DNA of 46,767 bases, taken from assembly GCA_046582495.1 (NCBI GenBank), contig JAYGEG010000167.1, forward strand, positions 1 through 46,767. The letters are read 5' to 3'. The first letter of the stretch is position 1. Each line of letters starts with the position of its first letter. Of the stretch, positions 34,027 to 42,855 are shown piece by piece. Under the pieces are notes generated by a model, which was not told the origin of the DNA, ran no database searches, and worked only from the letters and a program-made list of their open reading frames with translations. Source of the DNA: TMED23 sp913054205 (lineage in GTDB: Bacteria > Pseudomonadota > Alphaproteobacteria > Rhodospirillales > UBA2165). The position numbers and the translations under genes are program-made.

Positions 34027-34818
34027 TTAGCCTTTGCGTGCAGTTGCAACGAGATCTTTAAAGGTCGTCATATCGGCTGCACCCGGCATAATCTGATTAC
34101 CTATAACAAATCCTGGTGTTCCCGTTATCCCCAAATTTTGGGCGAGAGCACGATTGCCGGCAATGATTTTAGTTATCGCTGGCGACCGCATATCTATTTT
34201 CAGATTTGCAGTGTTGAGACCAATTTTCTCCGCCATCCGCATAATGCGACTTTCCGTGAATCCGCCGCGCAATTGGATGAATTCAGTATGGAGCTGCACA
34301 TATTTAGTTTTATCTTGTCGCCAAGCTGCGAGAGCGGCGCGGGCGGCCAATTCTGAGGCCGGGGATAAAATCGGAAATTCCTTAAAGACGTAGCGAATGT
34401 TTTTATCTTCTGCGAGCAATTTTTTGATGGTTGGAAAAACCCGTTTACAATAGCCGCAATTGTAGTCAAAGAATTCGACAATGGTGACGTCTCCTTTTGG
34501 ATTGCCGCCAACCGGTGATGTTGGGTCGTTGAGGATCAGTTCTCTGTAGGTCACTAAATTCTTGAGGCCGCGTTCTTTTTCTTCCTGGCGTTCGCGTTGC
34601 CGCAATATCCGGATTGACTCGACCACGATTTCTGGATTTTCACGCAAATAATTCCCAATAATTTCTTGAACTTCTTTCTTCTGAGCCGCGCTCAATGCGT
34701 TACTCTTTGGTGGAAAGAATTGTTTCGCCTGACCATAGCTTTCTGAGGCGAAGCCAAATGAGCCAGCCAGCATAAATAGGAGGGCGAATACGGTCGGTAC
34801 GGAAAAGAAATTTTTCAT
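34027..34818 (-). CDS. DsbA-family periplasmic thiol-disulfide oxidoreductase
   Basis: This 263-aa exported protein has a signal peptide over residues 1-~31. An N-terminal helical region (about 40-85, AAQKKEVQEIIGNYLRENPE) is like that of ScsC/DsbG-type proteins and may mediate oligomer formation. The thioredoxin-like domain has the active site FFDYNCGYCKR (Cys121, Cys124) and the cis-proline loop TGTPGFVIGNQ. It probably makes or rearranges disulfides in envelope proteins. The ATG at 34818 is chosen because the longer frame adds a polar leader before the signal peptide. It is the last gene of a minus-strand group with the M48 protease and DUF3047-like lipoprotein genes. Confidence 0.9.
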   Translation of the reverse strand: MKNFFSVPTVFALLFMLAGSFGFASESYGQAKQFFPPKSNALSAAQKKEVQEIIGNYLRENPEIVVESIRILRQRERQEEKERGLKNLVTYRELILNDPTSPVGGNPKGDVTIVEFFDYNCGYCKRVFPTIKKLLAEDKNIRYVFKEFPILSPASELAARAALAAWRQDKTKYVQLHTEFIQLRGGFTESRIMRMAEKIGLNTANLKIDMRSPAITKIIAGNRALAQNLGITGTPGFVIGNQIMPGAADMTTFKDLVATARKG

Positions 34819-34922
34819 AAATTTGGCCTGCGTTTTATTTCTTAGGTTGTTGTGTACTAGAGAAGGACTGGATATTGCACGCAAAAACAATATATTTCAC
34901 GAAAAAATGACATCTATACGAT

Positions 34923-35633
34923 CTATTTATCCAGCACGAAATCAGCGAAAGCCGCGCTGGATGGTGAATTTGTCGGCGTTGTCGCAAAGCCTGCGAACAT
35001 AATCTGAATTTTGTGATGTTCATCATTCGGCCATATACGTTTGTACAACGCGGCAAGATCGACATTTTCGGTGTGCCATTTATCAGTATTCTCGATACCG
35101 CCACGGGCGATATATTTTGGCAGTTTTGAGGATCGATCAATGGTACCCCGCAGTAACGCATTGCGATGCCAGATGATTGAGATTGCGCGGTCATAAGGTG
35201 GTGCTATTTTTCCGGTATAGACCAATGGTTGGCTGCCCCAACTGCCGCTTTTGGGATCGCCGCCATAAAATCCAATGAGGAGACGAATTGGATAAATTTC
35301 GCCTCGAAAAGACGGGACATTCCAAGACCAACTCAGGAAAGGCGTTGCCAATAAGCTGGCCTTGGTGCGTTTTGCAAAAATGTAACTTTGGCGGCTGGCC
35401 GATAGATTTAGCGCTGGTGATCCACCAATGGTTTCGACATTGAACTCATTTGAAATAAAATCAGCCTTTTCCATGCCGTCGACAAACCAAACGGGTGGCA
35501 GATTGATTTTTTTAAAAGTAGTGGAAGGGCCAAAAACTTCTAGATAACCTTCGGGACTGATGTCGGCGCGTGGCACGGTACACCCGACGAGAATAAGGGC
35601 CATCGTGAGGAATGATGCAGCTCTAGCCAACAT
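34923..35633 (-). CDS. DUF3047-like lipoprotein
   Basis: This 236-aa protein has a lipoprotein signal (hydrophobic LTMALILVGC, lipidated Cys18). The rest resembles the DUF3047 family as I recall it: LNLSASRQSYIFAKRT, then LSWSWNVPSFRG, IRLLIGFYGG, and a WHR segment. The function of the family is unknown. It is likely anchored in the outer or inner membrane, facing the periplasm. It lies 14 nt after the M48 protease gene and ~100 nt before dsbA on the same strand, so a role in envelope upkeep is a reasonable inference. The family assignment is moderate. Confidence 0.65.
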   Translation of the reverse strand: MLARAASFLTMALILVGCTVPRADISPEGYLEVFGPSTTFKKINLPPVWFVDGMEKADFISNEFNVETIGGSPALNLSASRQSYIFAKRTKASLLATPFLSWSWNVPSFRGEIYPIRLLIGFYGGDPKSGSWGSQPLVYTGKIAPPYDRAISIIWHRNALLRGTIDRSSKLPKYIARGGIENTDKWHTENVDLAALYKRIWPNDEHHKIQIMFAGFATTPTNSPSSAAFADFVLDK

Positions 35634-35647
35634 ACAGCGCCTTTATT

Positions 35648-37042
35648 TTAGCGATTCTTTTTAAGTCTCATATTTTCACGAGCGGTCGTAATAATGTCTT
35701 CTGCGCGTAGCCAATTCGGCGTGCCGCGTTTTAATTGTTTTTTCGCCCGTTCTGCAATGCCAATTGCATCGCGAAAGCGACCTCTCAAAATGGCTTCTTC
35801 CGCCAACGCTCTCGAACTTTTTCCCATTTTACCCATGCGGCCATAGGCGATGCCTAATTGACGCCAGACAAAAGGCCGCCTGGTATCTTTGTCGGCAGCA
35901 AATTGCAGATTCTCGATCGCCTTATTCAACAGAGCCGGGTTGTTATTCTCTGCTTGGGCTTTCTCAATTTGAGCGTGCGCGAGCTGTGCTTTCAAAAGAC
36001 CGGACTGGGGCAACAGATCGACTGACATCTGGTAGGAGGGCAGAGCAAGATCAATCTTGCCGTTTTCGAAGTAAATCTGGCCTTTTAATTCGTGGAAATA
36101 CGGATCTTTTGGCAATTTGGCGATGAGCTTGTCAATCAGTCCGATCGCTTTCGGAATGTTTGGTTTGCGGTAAAATGCGATCGATTGGGCATATAGGCCA
36201 TCCAATGTTTCCTTATTCTCAGGCCTTTCGGGATAAGCCTGTAAGGTTCGTGATAGAGTTTGTGTAAAGCCGAAGAGCTTTGCCTTCATTCGAGCATGGC
36301 TGGTACGATCGGATGCAGATATCGGCTTATCGGCGAAACGTGATTTTTCAAGATGGTGACGAATGGAATCAACGCGTTCACGGGTCAAGGGGTGGGTGCG
36401 CACGTAAGGGTCCTGATTGCGGGCACTTAGTAATTCCTGATCTTCCAAAACTTCCAGGAATTCCATCAATCCCTGAGCAGATTGGCCGGTTCGGTCAAGA
36501 AACCTCATGGCCGCTCGATCTGCGGAAGATTCCTGCGTGCGGCTGAAGCTCAGGTAATTTTTAATGCCAATATTTGTTCCCAATTGCATGGCGGCGGCGC
36601 CAGCATCCGGGCGACCGGCAATAATGGCTGCCCCTCCCAATAAGTAGCCGAGCATCACCGCAGCCGAGACATCTTTTCGAGCTTGAGCCGCCTTTATCAG
36701 ATGGCCGCCTGCGATATGGCCAATCTCGTGAGCGAGTACGCCGATGATTTGCCCGGCATTTTTGCTTTTCATTATGAGGCCAGTATTGATAAAAAGTTGT
36801 TGTCCGCCGGCAACGAATGCATTGAGCGTGTTGTCATTTACGATATGAATGCGTATGGATGATGGTTCTAGGCCTGCGGCTTGGAGCAAAGGCGTTGCGT
36901 AAGCACGAATGGTATTTTCAATTTCGGCGTCGCGGATCATGGAAATGCCTTTAGCGTTGGCCTCCAATGGTTGCGCGATTAAAACGACCCCGTGAATTAA
37001 GGCAAAGATAGAAAAGACAAACAGGTAGATGCGGTATTTCAA
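35648..37042 (-). CDS. Periplasmic M48 metalloprotease with TPR region (BepA/YfgC-like)
   Basis: This 464-aa protein has a signal peptide (IYLFVFSIFALIHGVVLIA, cut near ANA). The zinc protease domain (about 35-240) has VLAHEIGHIAGGHL (His105, Glu106, His109) and the third ligand Glu171 in ESSADRAAMRFL. The C-terminal half (about 270-460) is helical, with TPR-like repeats. This layout matches BepA, which handles misfolded outer-membrane proteins such as LptD. It starts with TTG at 37042. No ATG fits before the signal peptide, and GGA lies upstream. The 5' end faces the GGT-like gene in a tight divergent arrangement. Confidence 0.9.
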   Translation of the reverse strand: MKYRIYLFVFSIFALIHGVVLIAQPLEANAKGISMIRDAEIENTIRAYATPLLQAAGLEPSSIRIHIVNDNTLNAFVAGGQQLFINTGLIMKSKNAGQIIGVLAHEIGHIAGGHLIKAAQARKDVSAAVMLGYLLGGAAIIAGRPDAGAAAMQLGTNIGIKNYLSFSRTQESSADRAAMRFLDRTGQSAQGLMEFLEVLEDQELLSARNQDPYVRTHPLTRERVDSIRHHLEKSRFADKPISASDRTSHARMKAKLFGFTQTLSRTLQAYPERPENKETLDGLYAQSIAFYRKPNIPKAIGLIDKLIAKLPKDPYFHELKGQIYFENGKIDLALPSYQMSVDLLPQSGLLKAQLAHAQIEKAQAENNNPALLNKAIENLQFAADKDTRRPFVWRQLGIAYGRMGKMGKSSRALAEEAILRGRFRDAIGIAERAKKQLKRGTPNWLRAEDIITTARENMRLKKNR

Positions 37043-37154
37043 AATTTTAAATCCATTTCGTTTTCGGGCTAATTCGCCTGGATATATTCAAAGTAGTTCT
37101 CGTAAAGGACTGCGTCAAATCACAGCTGCATTTATAAATGAATCGAGTGGAAAA

Positions 37155-38783
37155 TTGAGTAGCGGAATTCGTAAAATATCGGTATTGGGGTCGCTTTTGG
37201 GGATTGGGCTGGCTTTATCCGCTTGTGGTAGCTCAAAGGAAGAAATCGGAACCGAGGGGTATGTGCAAGGATTTATTGGCGGCATTGCCGCAGATGAGCC
37301 AAGAGCCGTCTTGGAAGGCCAGAAAATTTTGTCGGCGGGCGGTAGTGCCGCTGATGCCGCGACGGCGATTTATTTTACTTTGGCCGTAACTTTGCCATCG
37401 AAGGCCAGTCTTGGCGGCGGCGGTGTGTGTTTGGTGTTTGATGCCGAGACTAAAAAAATTGAGGCGCTTGATTTTTTAAGCCGAGTGCCGGCTCATATAC
37501 CGAGTTCTGCGTCGAGGCCAAGCGCCGTGCCGGGAAATCCGCTTGGGATTTTCGCTCTTCATGCACGGTATGGACGTTTTCAATGGGCTTCTTTGGTATC
37601 GATTGGTGAAAAATTAGCCCGCTTTGGAACCCAGGCTTCGAGATCACTTGTTTCTGATCTAAAACCGGTTGCAGGTGCTTTGGTGGCCGACGCCGAGGCC
37701 CGCAAAGTGTTTCTTCAGCCAAATGGCAAGGTAATTGGTGAAGGCACTTTTATCCGACAAATCGATTTGTCGGTAGCGCTCGCTAATCTACGAACGCGAG
37801 GGCCGGCGGATTTTTATCGTGGAAAATATGCCCGTTCGCTGGTTGAAGCCGTGCGCCAAGCCGGTGGATCTTTGTCACTCAATGACCTCAAGGCCTTTAA
37901 ACCTCAATGGAAAAAAACGATCTCAATGAAGTTCGGCAATCACCAAGCGCATTTCATGCCGCCACCGGCTTCAGGTGGATTGGTTTCCGCGCAAATGTTT
38001 GGCATGTTGAACAAAGGTGATTTGTTCGAAGATGCTTCAACGAATGAGAAATATCACGTCCTGGCCGAAACGGCGTTGCGTTCCTATGGTGACCGTGAAG
38101 GTTGGCTCAGGGATGATTTCTCGATTGCCAATCCGACCGAAACTTTGGTGTCAAATAGCCATGTAACTAATTTAATCGGAAACTATCAGCCCAATAGACA
38201 TCTCTCACCTCAGGCTTTTCAACCGGCGCCCAAGCAGCGTGCAGAAAATCCATCGGCAACCAGTTTTGTAGTGGTTGATCCGCAAGGTTCTGCTGTGTCA
38301 TGCGCGCTGACAATGAACAATAATTTTGGCACCGGCCGAATAGCCCCTGGCACTGGAATTGTTTTGGCCGCGGCTCCGACCAGTAGAGGCAAAGGTCCTA
38401 CTGCTCTTGGCCCCATTCTTGTGCACAACAAATTTTCCAACAACTTATTCTTTGCCGGTGCAGCTTCAGGCGGCATTGCGGCTCCTACCGCTCTTATGAA
38501 CGTATTTTCGCGGACCATGTTGGGCGGTGAAAGTTTGAGGCGGGCGATCGCGGCAAAGCGTATTCATCACGGCGGTGCCCCAGATGTCACTTTTCATGAA
38601 CCGGGTCTTTCGAATTCAGTCAGCTCGTACCTAGCCCGGCGCGGCCACCAGGTTGCCGTGACGCCGGTACTCGGGTTTGTAAATGCTGTCCATTGTCCTG
38701 GCGGTTTGCCGCGGGACCCGGGCAGCTGTGTTATTCAGACAGACCCGCGTGGCAGCGGCCTCGCCACAAATTCAGGCCAATAA
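37155..38783 (+). CDS. Gamma-glutamyltransferase-like lipoprotein with altered catalytic residues
   Basis: This 542-aa member of the GGT Ntn-hydrolase family has SKASLGGGGVCLVFD, the helix LAETALRSYGDREGWLRDD, NNNFGTGRIAPGTGIVLA and GAASGGIAAPTALMN in the expected order. The TTG at 37155 (after GTGGAAAA) gives a clean lipoprotein signal with lipobox LSAC (Cys24). An ATG at 37029 would leave 60 residues before the lipobox and overlap the divergent M48 start. At the cleavage site the family TTHxSVVD reads ATSFVVVD, so the nucleophilic Thr is Ala. The substrate-binding Arg of DFRExAP is Leu (DFLSRVP). It may be inactive, or use the next Thr. The next gene starts 2 nt after the stop. Confidence 0.8.
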   Translation: MSSGIRKISVLGSLLGIGLALSACGSSKEEIGTEGYVQGFIGGIAADEPRAVLEGQKILSAGGSAADAATAIYFTLAVTLPSKASLGGGGVCLVFDAETKKIEALDFLSRVPAHIPSSASRPSAVPGNPLGIFALHARYGRFQWASLVSIGEKLARFGTQASRSLVSDLKPVAGALVADAEARKVFLQPNGKVIGEGTFIRQIDLSVALANLRTRGPADFYRGKYARSLVEAVRQAGGSLSLNDLKAFKPQWKKTISMKFGNHQAHFMPPPASGGLVSAQMFGMLNKGDLFEDASTNEKYHVLAETALRSYGDREGWLRDDFSIANPTETLVSNSHVTNLIGNYQPNRHLSPQAFQPAPKQRAENPSATSFVVVDPQGSAVSCALTMNNNFGTGRIAPGTGIVLAAAPTSRGKGPTALGPILVHNKFSNNLFFAGAASGGIAAPTALMNVFSRTMLGGESLRRAIAAKRIHHGGAPDVTFHEPGLSNSVSSYLARRGHQVAVTPVLGFVNAVHCPGGLPRDPGSCVIQTDPRGSGLATNSGQ

Positions 38784-38785
38784 AG

Positions 38786-39934
38786 ATGGTTCTTAAAATT
38801 GCTGAGCGCGGTGTCATTCCTCCGTTTATAGTTATGGATGTTATGCGAGCGGCAAATGAACGCGCCGCCAGCGGCAAAGACGTTCTGCATTTAGAAGTCG
38901 GCCAGCCGAGTACCTCCGCGCCATCTGCGGTTATCGAAGCCGCTAAAATAGCCTTGGATCAAGACTTGCTTGGTTACACCGATGCGCTGGGTGTACCGCC
39001 CCTAAGAGAGCGTTTGGCGGTCTATTACAAAGAGTATTATAACGTCACCGTACCGACAGAGCGGATTATCATCACAACCGGCTCATCGGGCGCTTTTATG
39101 TTGTCGTTTTTGGCTGTGTTTGAGCATGGCGACAAAGTCGGCCTGACGAGCCCAAGCTATCCCGCCTATAGAAATATTCTGCGCGCTCTTGGTGTCGAAG
39201 TTGTCGATATTCCGGTGGGTCCGGCAACGGATTTCCAACCGAGTGTGGAAATCCTCGAAAATCTCGATAAAAAACTTGATGGGCTTATCATTGCAAGCCC
39301 GTCCAATCCGACCGGTAGCATGCTTTCCGGTGAAGCGCTCAAAGGCATCGTAGAGTGGTGTGATGCTTCTGCCGTTCGTCTAATATCGGATGAAATTTAC
39401 CACCGCATTACCTATAAGGAAAAAGCCAATACAGCGCTGTCTTACGGGAATGACGCTATAATTGTTAACAGCTTCTCCAAATATTTCTCGATGACTGGCT
39501 GGCGTTTGGGCTGGATGGTCGTACCTGAAAATTTAATCCGGGCGTCGGAATGCCTCGCGCAAAATCTCTTTATTTCCCCGCCGACCTTGTCGCAACTTGC
39601 TACGATTTCCGTATTCGATTGTTTTGACGAATTAGATAAAAACGTCGCGCGCTATGCAGAAAACAGAGCCTTATTGTTGGAAAAACTTCCGAAAGCCGGG
39701 CTTGATAAATTAGCGCCGTCGGATGGGGCTTTTTACGTCTATGCCGATGTGACACGTTTTACAAATGACAGTCAGGCGTTCTGCAAAAAAATTCTGTCGG
39801 AAACCGGTGTTGCGATTACGCCCGGTATCGATTTTGATACCGAGCGCGGATCACAATTTGTACGATTCTCTTTTGCTGGAGCAACGGCAGACATGGCCGA
39901 GGCCGCAAATCGCCTTGGAAGTTTTTTGGCTTAA
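38786..39934 (+). CDS. Class I/II PLP-dependent aminotransferase
   Basis: This 382-aa fold-type I aminotransferase (AspC/AlaT-like) has HLEVGQPSTSAPSAVIEAA near the N-terminus, TGSSGAFMLSFLAVFEHGD, SPSYPAYRN, ASPSNPTGSML, SDEIYHRITY and the PLP-binding Lys232 in NSFSKYFSMTGWRLGW. A C-terminal FVRFSFAG contains the carboxylate-binding Arg. The ATG at 38786 is 2 nt after the GGT-like stop, so translation is coupled. A longer frame from 38693 would overlap that gene. It is a cytoplasmic enzyme, and its amino-acid specificity is not evident. It converges on rne with only 2 nt between stops. Confidence 0.92.
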   Translation: MVLKIAERGVIPPFIVMDVMRAANERAASGKDVLHLEVGQPSTSAPSAVIEAAKIALDQDLLGYTDALGVPPLRERLAVYYKEYYNVTVPTERIIITTGSSGAFMLSFLAVFEHGDKVGLTSPSYPAYRNILRALGVEVVDIPVGPATDFQPSVEILENLDKKLDGLIIASPSNPTGSMLSGEALKGIVEWCDASAVRLISDEIYHRITYKEKANTALSYGNDAIIVNSFSKYFSMTGWRLGWMVVPENLIRASECLAQNLFISPPTLSQLATISVFDCFDELDKNVARYAENRALLLEKLPKAGLDKLAPSDGAFYVYADVTRFTNDSQAFCKKILSETGVAITPGIDFDTERGSQFVRFSFAGATADMAEAANRLGSFLA

Positions 39935-39936
39935 GG

Positions 39937-42372
39937 CTAGCTGCCGGTAATCTTATTCCACCAGCCACCACGATCGCCAGCTTCTCCACCATCAGCATTA
40001 CCAACGACGGTTACATTTGTATCAACCGGAGCTGCGGCGGGCGTTTCAGAAGGCTTTTCAGAGGCTGGCTCAGTAACAGGATCCGCTGCGCTTTCAGCGA
40101 CCGGCTCAGCAACAGATTTTGCTGAAGGCTCTGATTTATCTTCTGAAGAGCTGTCGTCTTTAGAATCAGCAGCTTTGGGAGCGGCAGCTTTCTTGCGGCG
40201 CACACGACGGCGTTTTGGCTTTTCATCCGAAGTTGCTTTTGACTGTTCTTTTTCTGTCTCAGCTTTCACTTCTGTATCGCCGGCATTTTCAGGGGTCGGC
40301 GTATCGGTTGTTTGTTCTTCAGATGCAGAAGTCTTGCTTTCAGCATTTGTTTGATCCGAAGACTCACTCGCAGTTTCTTGGCTCGCGGTTGCCTCCGCCT
40401 CTGGTCGACGATTACGCCGACGACCACCGCGGCGGCCTCTCCGGCGGCGCGCCGGCTTTTCTTGCTCGCCATCGCCTGTCGCATCGCTCGCCTCTGCATT
40501 TGCAGACGCTTCACCACTTTTAGACTCTGAACTTTGCTCCGCCTTGGACGTCTGTTCTTCAGTGGCGGTTACAGATGTTTCTTCTTCATCACGGCGACGA
40601 CGTCTGGAACGACGACGGCGCTTTTTCTTAGGCTGGTCTTCAGAGGTTTCATCTGTATCAACATGAGTTGGCCTTGGTCTAGAACGAGATTTTTCGTTGC
40701 CTGACCTAGCTTCAGCACCGCCTTGTTTGGTGCCTGCCCGGTTAATATTGAAATCCGGTGAAATTAAATTGTCGTCTTCAAGAACAATAATTTTAATTTC
40801 GAATTTCTGTTCGATATCAGCCACCGCCTCGCGTTTGAAATTTAGAAGATAAAGCGCGACTTGGGAGTGAACGAACACTTCCATTTCTTTAGCGCGCTGA
40901 TGCGCTCCCTCTTCTTCGATACCGCGTAATACATGAAGGGCGGTCGATTCGATTGAACGGCGTGTTCCCGAACCTGCGCAATGCGGGCATACCTCAGAGA
41001 TTGTCTCGGTAATGCTTGGGCGCAGACGTTGGCGCGACAATTCCAGCAGTCCAAAGGGCGAAATGCGGCCAATTTGGATGCGCGCGCGATCTTTACGCAT
41101 GGCTTCTTTGAGACGGCGCTCCACCGCAGTTTGATTGCGATGAACTTCCATATCAATGAAGTCGATGACAACGAGACCGGCTAAATCGCGTAAACGTAAT
41201 TGACGGGCGACTTCGGTCGCAGCCTCAATATTTGTTTTAAGCGCGGTTTCTTCAATATTGCGTCCGCGGGTTGCGCGCCCGGAGTTGACGTCAATTGCAA
41301 CCAATGCCTCGGTGAGATTGATGACAATATAGCCGCCTGACTTTAATTGAACCTCAGGGGTGTTCATGGTTTCGAGTTGGGCTTCAATGTGAAAGTGGTT
41401 GAATAGCGGCACAATCGTGTCTTTGTAAGGCTGCACTTTTTTGGCGTGGCTCGGGACCAGCATTTTCATCAAATCTTTAGCCTGGCGATAGGCGTCATCG
41501 CCTTCAACGATGACTTCTTCGACGTCTTTGCTGTAATGATCGCGGACGGCGCGCTTGATAATACTCGCTTCTTCATGGATCAAAGCCGGAGCCGTTGATT
41601 CTAAGGTGTGGTCGCGCACGCCGCTCCACAATTTGATCAGATATTCGTAATCGCGCTTAATCTCGGCTTTGCTGCGATCCGCGCCTGCCGTTCTGACTAT
41701 GACAGCCATGCCATCTGGAATATCAAAATCAGAAATAATCGTCTTCAGACGTTTGCGGTCACTGCCATTCGCAATTTTGCGGGAAATACCACCGCCTTTG
41801 CCGGTATTGGGCATGAGCACACAATAGCGCCCGGCGAGCGACATATAAGTGGTCAATGCAGCGCCTTTGTTGCCACGTTCCTCTTTAACCACCTGAATGA
41901 GCAAAATTTGGCGGCGTTTGATGACTTCTTGAATTTTGTAGCGTTTTGCCGGGAAAAATTTGCGGCGCGTTTCAACTTCGTCGATATCATCACCGCCAAC
42001 GGTTTCTACGGTTTTGCCGTTGTTTTCACCGTCTTCGCCATTTTCCTCATCAACGTCATCATCCGCATCCTGATTTTCGGACGCAGCGGATTCCTCAGCC
42101 AGCAATTCTTCGCGGTCAGCGATGGGGATTTGATAGTAGTCAGGATGGATTTCGCTAAAGGCTAAAAATCCGTGACGGTTTCCGCCATAATCCACAAAGG
42201 CTGCTTGCAGAGACGGTTCGACTCTGGTCACTTTTGCAAGATATATGTTGCCCTTTAGCTGTCGCCGGGCGGCGGATTCAATATCAAGTTCTTCGAGTGT
42301 GTTCCCGTCCATTACCACGACCCGGATTTCCTCCGGGTGGGCGGCGTCGATTAACATTCTTTTGGTAGACAT
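39937..42372 (-). CDS. rne: Ribonuclease E
   Basis: This 811-aa endoribonuclease is the core of the RNA degradosome. The S1 domain begins near 35 and carries a highly acidic insert (about 90-150), typical of Alphaproteobacteria. The DNase I-like catalytic part has Asp361 (VAIDVNSG) and Asp404 (LVVIDFID), 43 residues apart as in E. coli. The zinc-link Cys462/Cys465 is in VCPHCAGSG. The C-terminal half (from about 570) is disordered, with Arg-rich patches and Glu/Ser/Ala-rich stretches, and ends in GWWNKITGS. A terminal GWW binds PNPase in Caulobacter. The ATG at 42372 follows GGAG. Expression is probably autoregulated through the long 5' region. Confidence 0.96.
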   Translation of the reverse strand: MSTKRMLIDAAHPEEIRVVVMDGNTLEELDIESAARRQLKGNIYLAKVTRVEPSLQAAFVDYGGNRHGFLAFSEIHPDYYQIPIADREELLAEESAASENQDADDDVDEENGEDGENNGKTVETVGGDDIDEVETRRKFFPAKRYKIQEVIKRRQILLIQVVKEERGNKGAALTTYMSLAGRYCVLMPNTGKGGGISRKIANGSDRKRLKTIISDFDIPDGMAVIVRTAGADRSKAEIKRDYEYLIKLWSGVRDHTLESTAPALIHEEASIIKRAVRDHYSKDVEEVIVEGDDAYRQAKDLMKMLVPSHAKKVQPYKDTIVPLFNHFHIEAQLETMNTPEVQLKSGGYIVINLTEALVAIDVNSGRATRGRNIEETALKTNIEAATEVARQLRLRDLAGLVVIDFIDMEVHRNQTAVERRLKEAMRKDRARIQIGRISPFGLLELSRQRLRPSITETISEVCPHCAGSGTRRSIESTALHVLRGIEEEGAHQRAKEMEVFVHSQVALYLLNFKREAVADIEQKFEIKIIVLEDDNLISPDFNINRAGTKQGGAEARSGNEKSRSRPRPTHVDTDETSEDQPKKKRRRRSRRRRRDEEETSVTATEEQTSKAEQSSESKSGEASANAEASDATGDGEQEKPARRRRGRRGGRRRNRRPEAEATASQETASESSDQTNAESKTSASEEQTTDTPTPENAGDTEVKAETEKEQSKATSDEKPKRRRVRRKKAAAPKAADSKDDSSSEDKSEPSAKSVAEPVAESAADPVTEPASEKPSETPAAAPVDTNVTVVGNADGGEAGDRGGWWNKITGS

Positions 42373-42590
42373 TTACTTGTAAACTCCGAATATGCGAACT
42401 CACTCGGTCCAATAGATCGTGAGTGAAGCGCATTATGTTTGGTGTAAAGCTTGTGGCGCCGGCGGATAGATCGAAGCATGCAGACGTAAAGGTCGCCGGA
42501 AGGGCGATCTGGAACGCAAATGGTTCGATTGTGCGGGCTGCTCTCACAAGCATGGAAAATTCCAATTTAAAGTACTAATTAAGTTATATC

Positions 42591-42657
42591 GTTTGACGCC
42601 TATGAGGAAAAAATACCGGGTATTCCTTCGCAATTATGTACAGGCCGTGCGTCAAAC
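42591..42657. repeat. 9-bp perfect inverted repeat with 49-nt spacer
   Basis: GTTTGACGC (42591-42599) and GCGTCAAAC (42649-42657) are exact complements. Each arm contains TTGACG, like a -35 element, pointing inward, but no good -10 lies 16-18 bp after either copy. It may be a regulator binding pair for the divergent rne and amiC promoters. Confidence 0.4.
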
Positions 42658-42781
42658 CTTTGACCTTTTTTTCCGGTAATCATTAACATAACGGTAGGAT
42701 TTTGGTTCGACAATCACATTTAAAATAATATTTATACATTGGTGATACTTTTTAGATGATTTATCGAGGTTTCAGCTCTTA

Positions 42782-42796
42782 TTAATTGGCCGTTTA
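42782..42796 (+). promoter_or_regulatory. CtrA-like motif upstream of amiC
   Basis: TTAA-N7-TTTA lies about 60 bp before the amiC start and differs by one base from the CtrA consensus TTAA-N7-TTAA of Alphaproteobacteria. CtrA control of a cell-separation amidase would make sense. In AT-rich DNA the match may be chance. Confidence 0.25.
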
Positions 42797-42855
42797 GGCG
42801 TAAAATAAGGCGGAAAAGTTTGTACAGAAGCTGTGATAAGCGCTATTAGGAAGCG

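Larger units (their letters stand above)
42373..42855. other. 483-bp divergent intergenic region between rne and amiC
   Basis: The rne side (about 42373-42480) should be the rne leader. TCACTC/GAGTGA (about 42400-42430) can form a hairpin just upstream of the rne ribosome site. The middle holds the 9-bp inverted repeat at 42591-42657 and the small palindrome AATACC-G-GGTATT. The amiC side is AT-rich and has a CtrA-like TTAA-N7-TTTA. No credible small ORF or known RNA was recognised. Confidence 0.5.

Noticed and set aside
37029..37154. ATG start at 37029 for the GGT-like gene
   Set aside because: It puts 60 residues before the lipobox and overlaps the start of the divergent M48 gene. The TTG at 37155 gives a normal lipoprotein signal.
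40215..40530. Open frames on the + strand opposite the rne C-terminus
   Set aside because: They mirror the repetitive Arg/Glu/Ser-rich codons of rne, with no ribosome site or recognisable domain.
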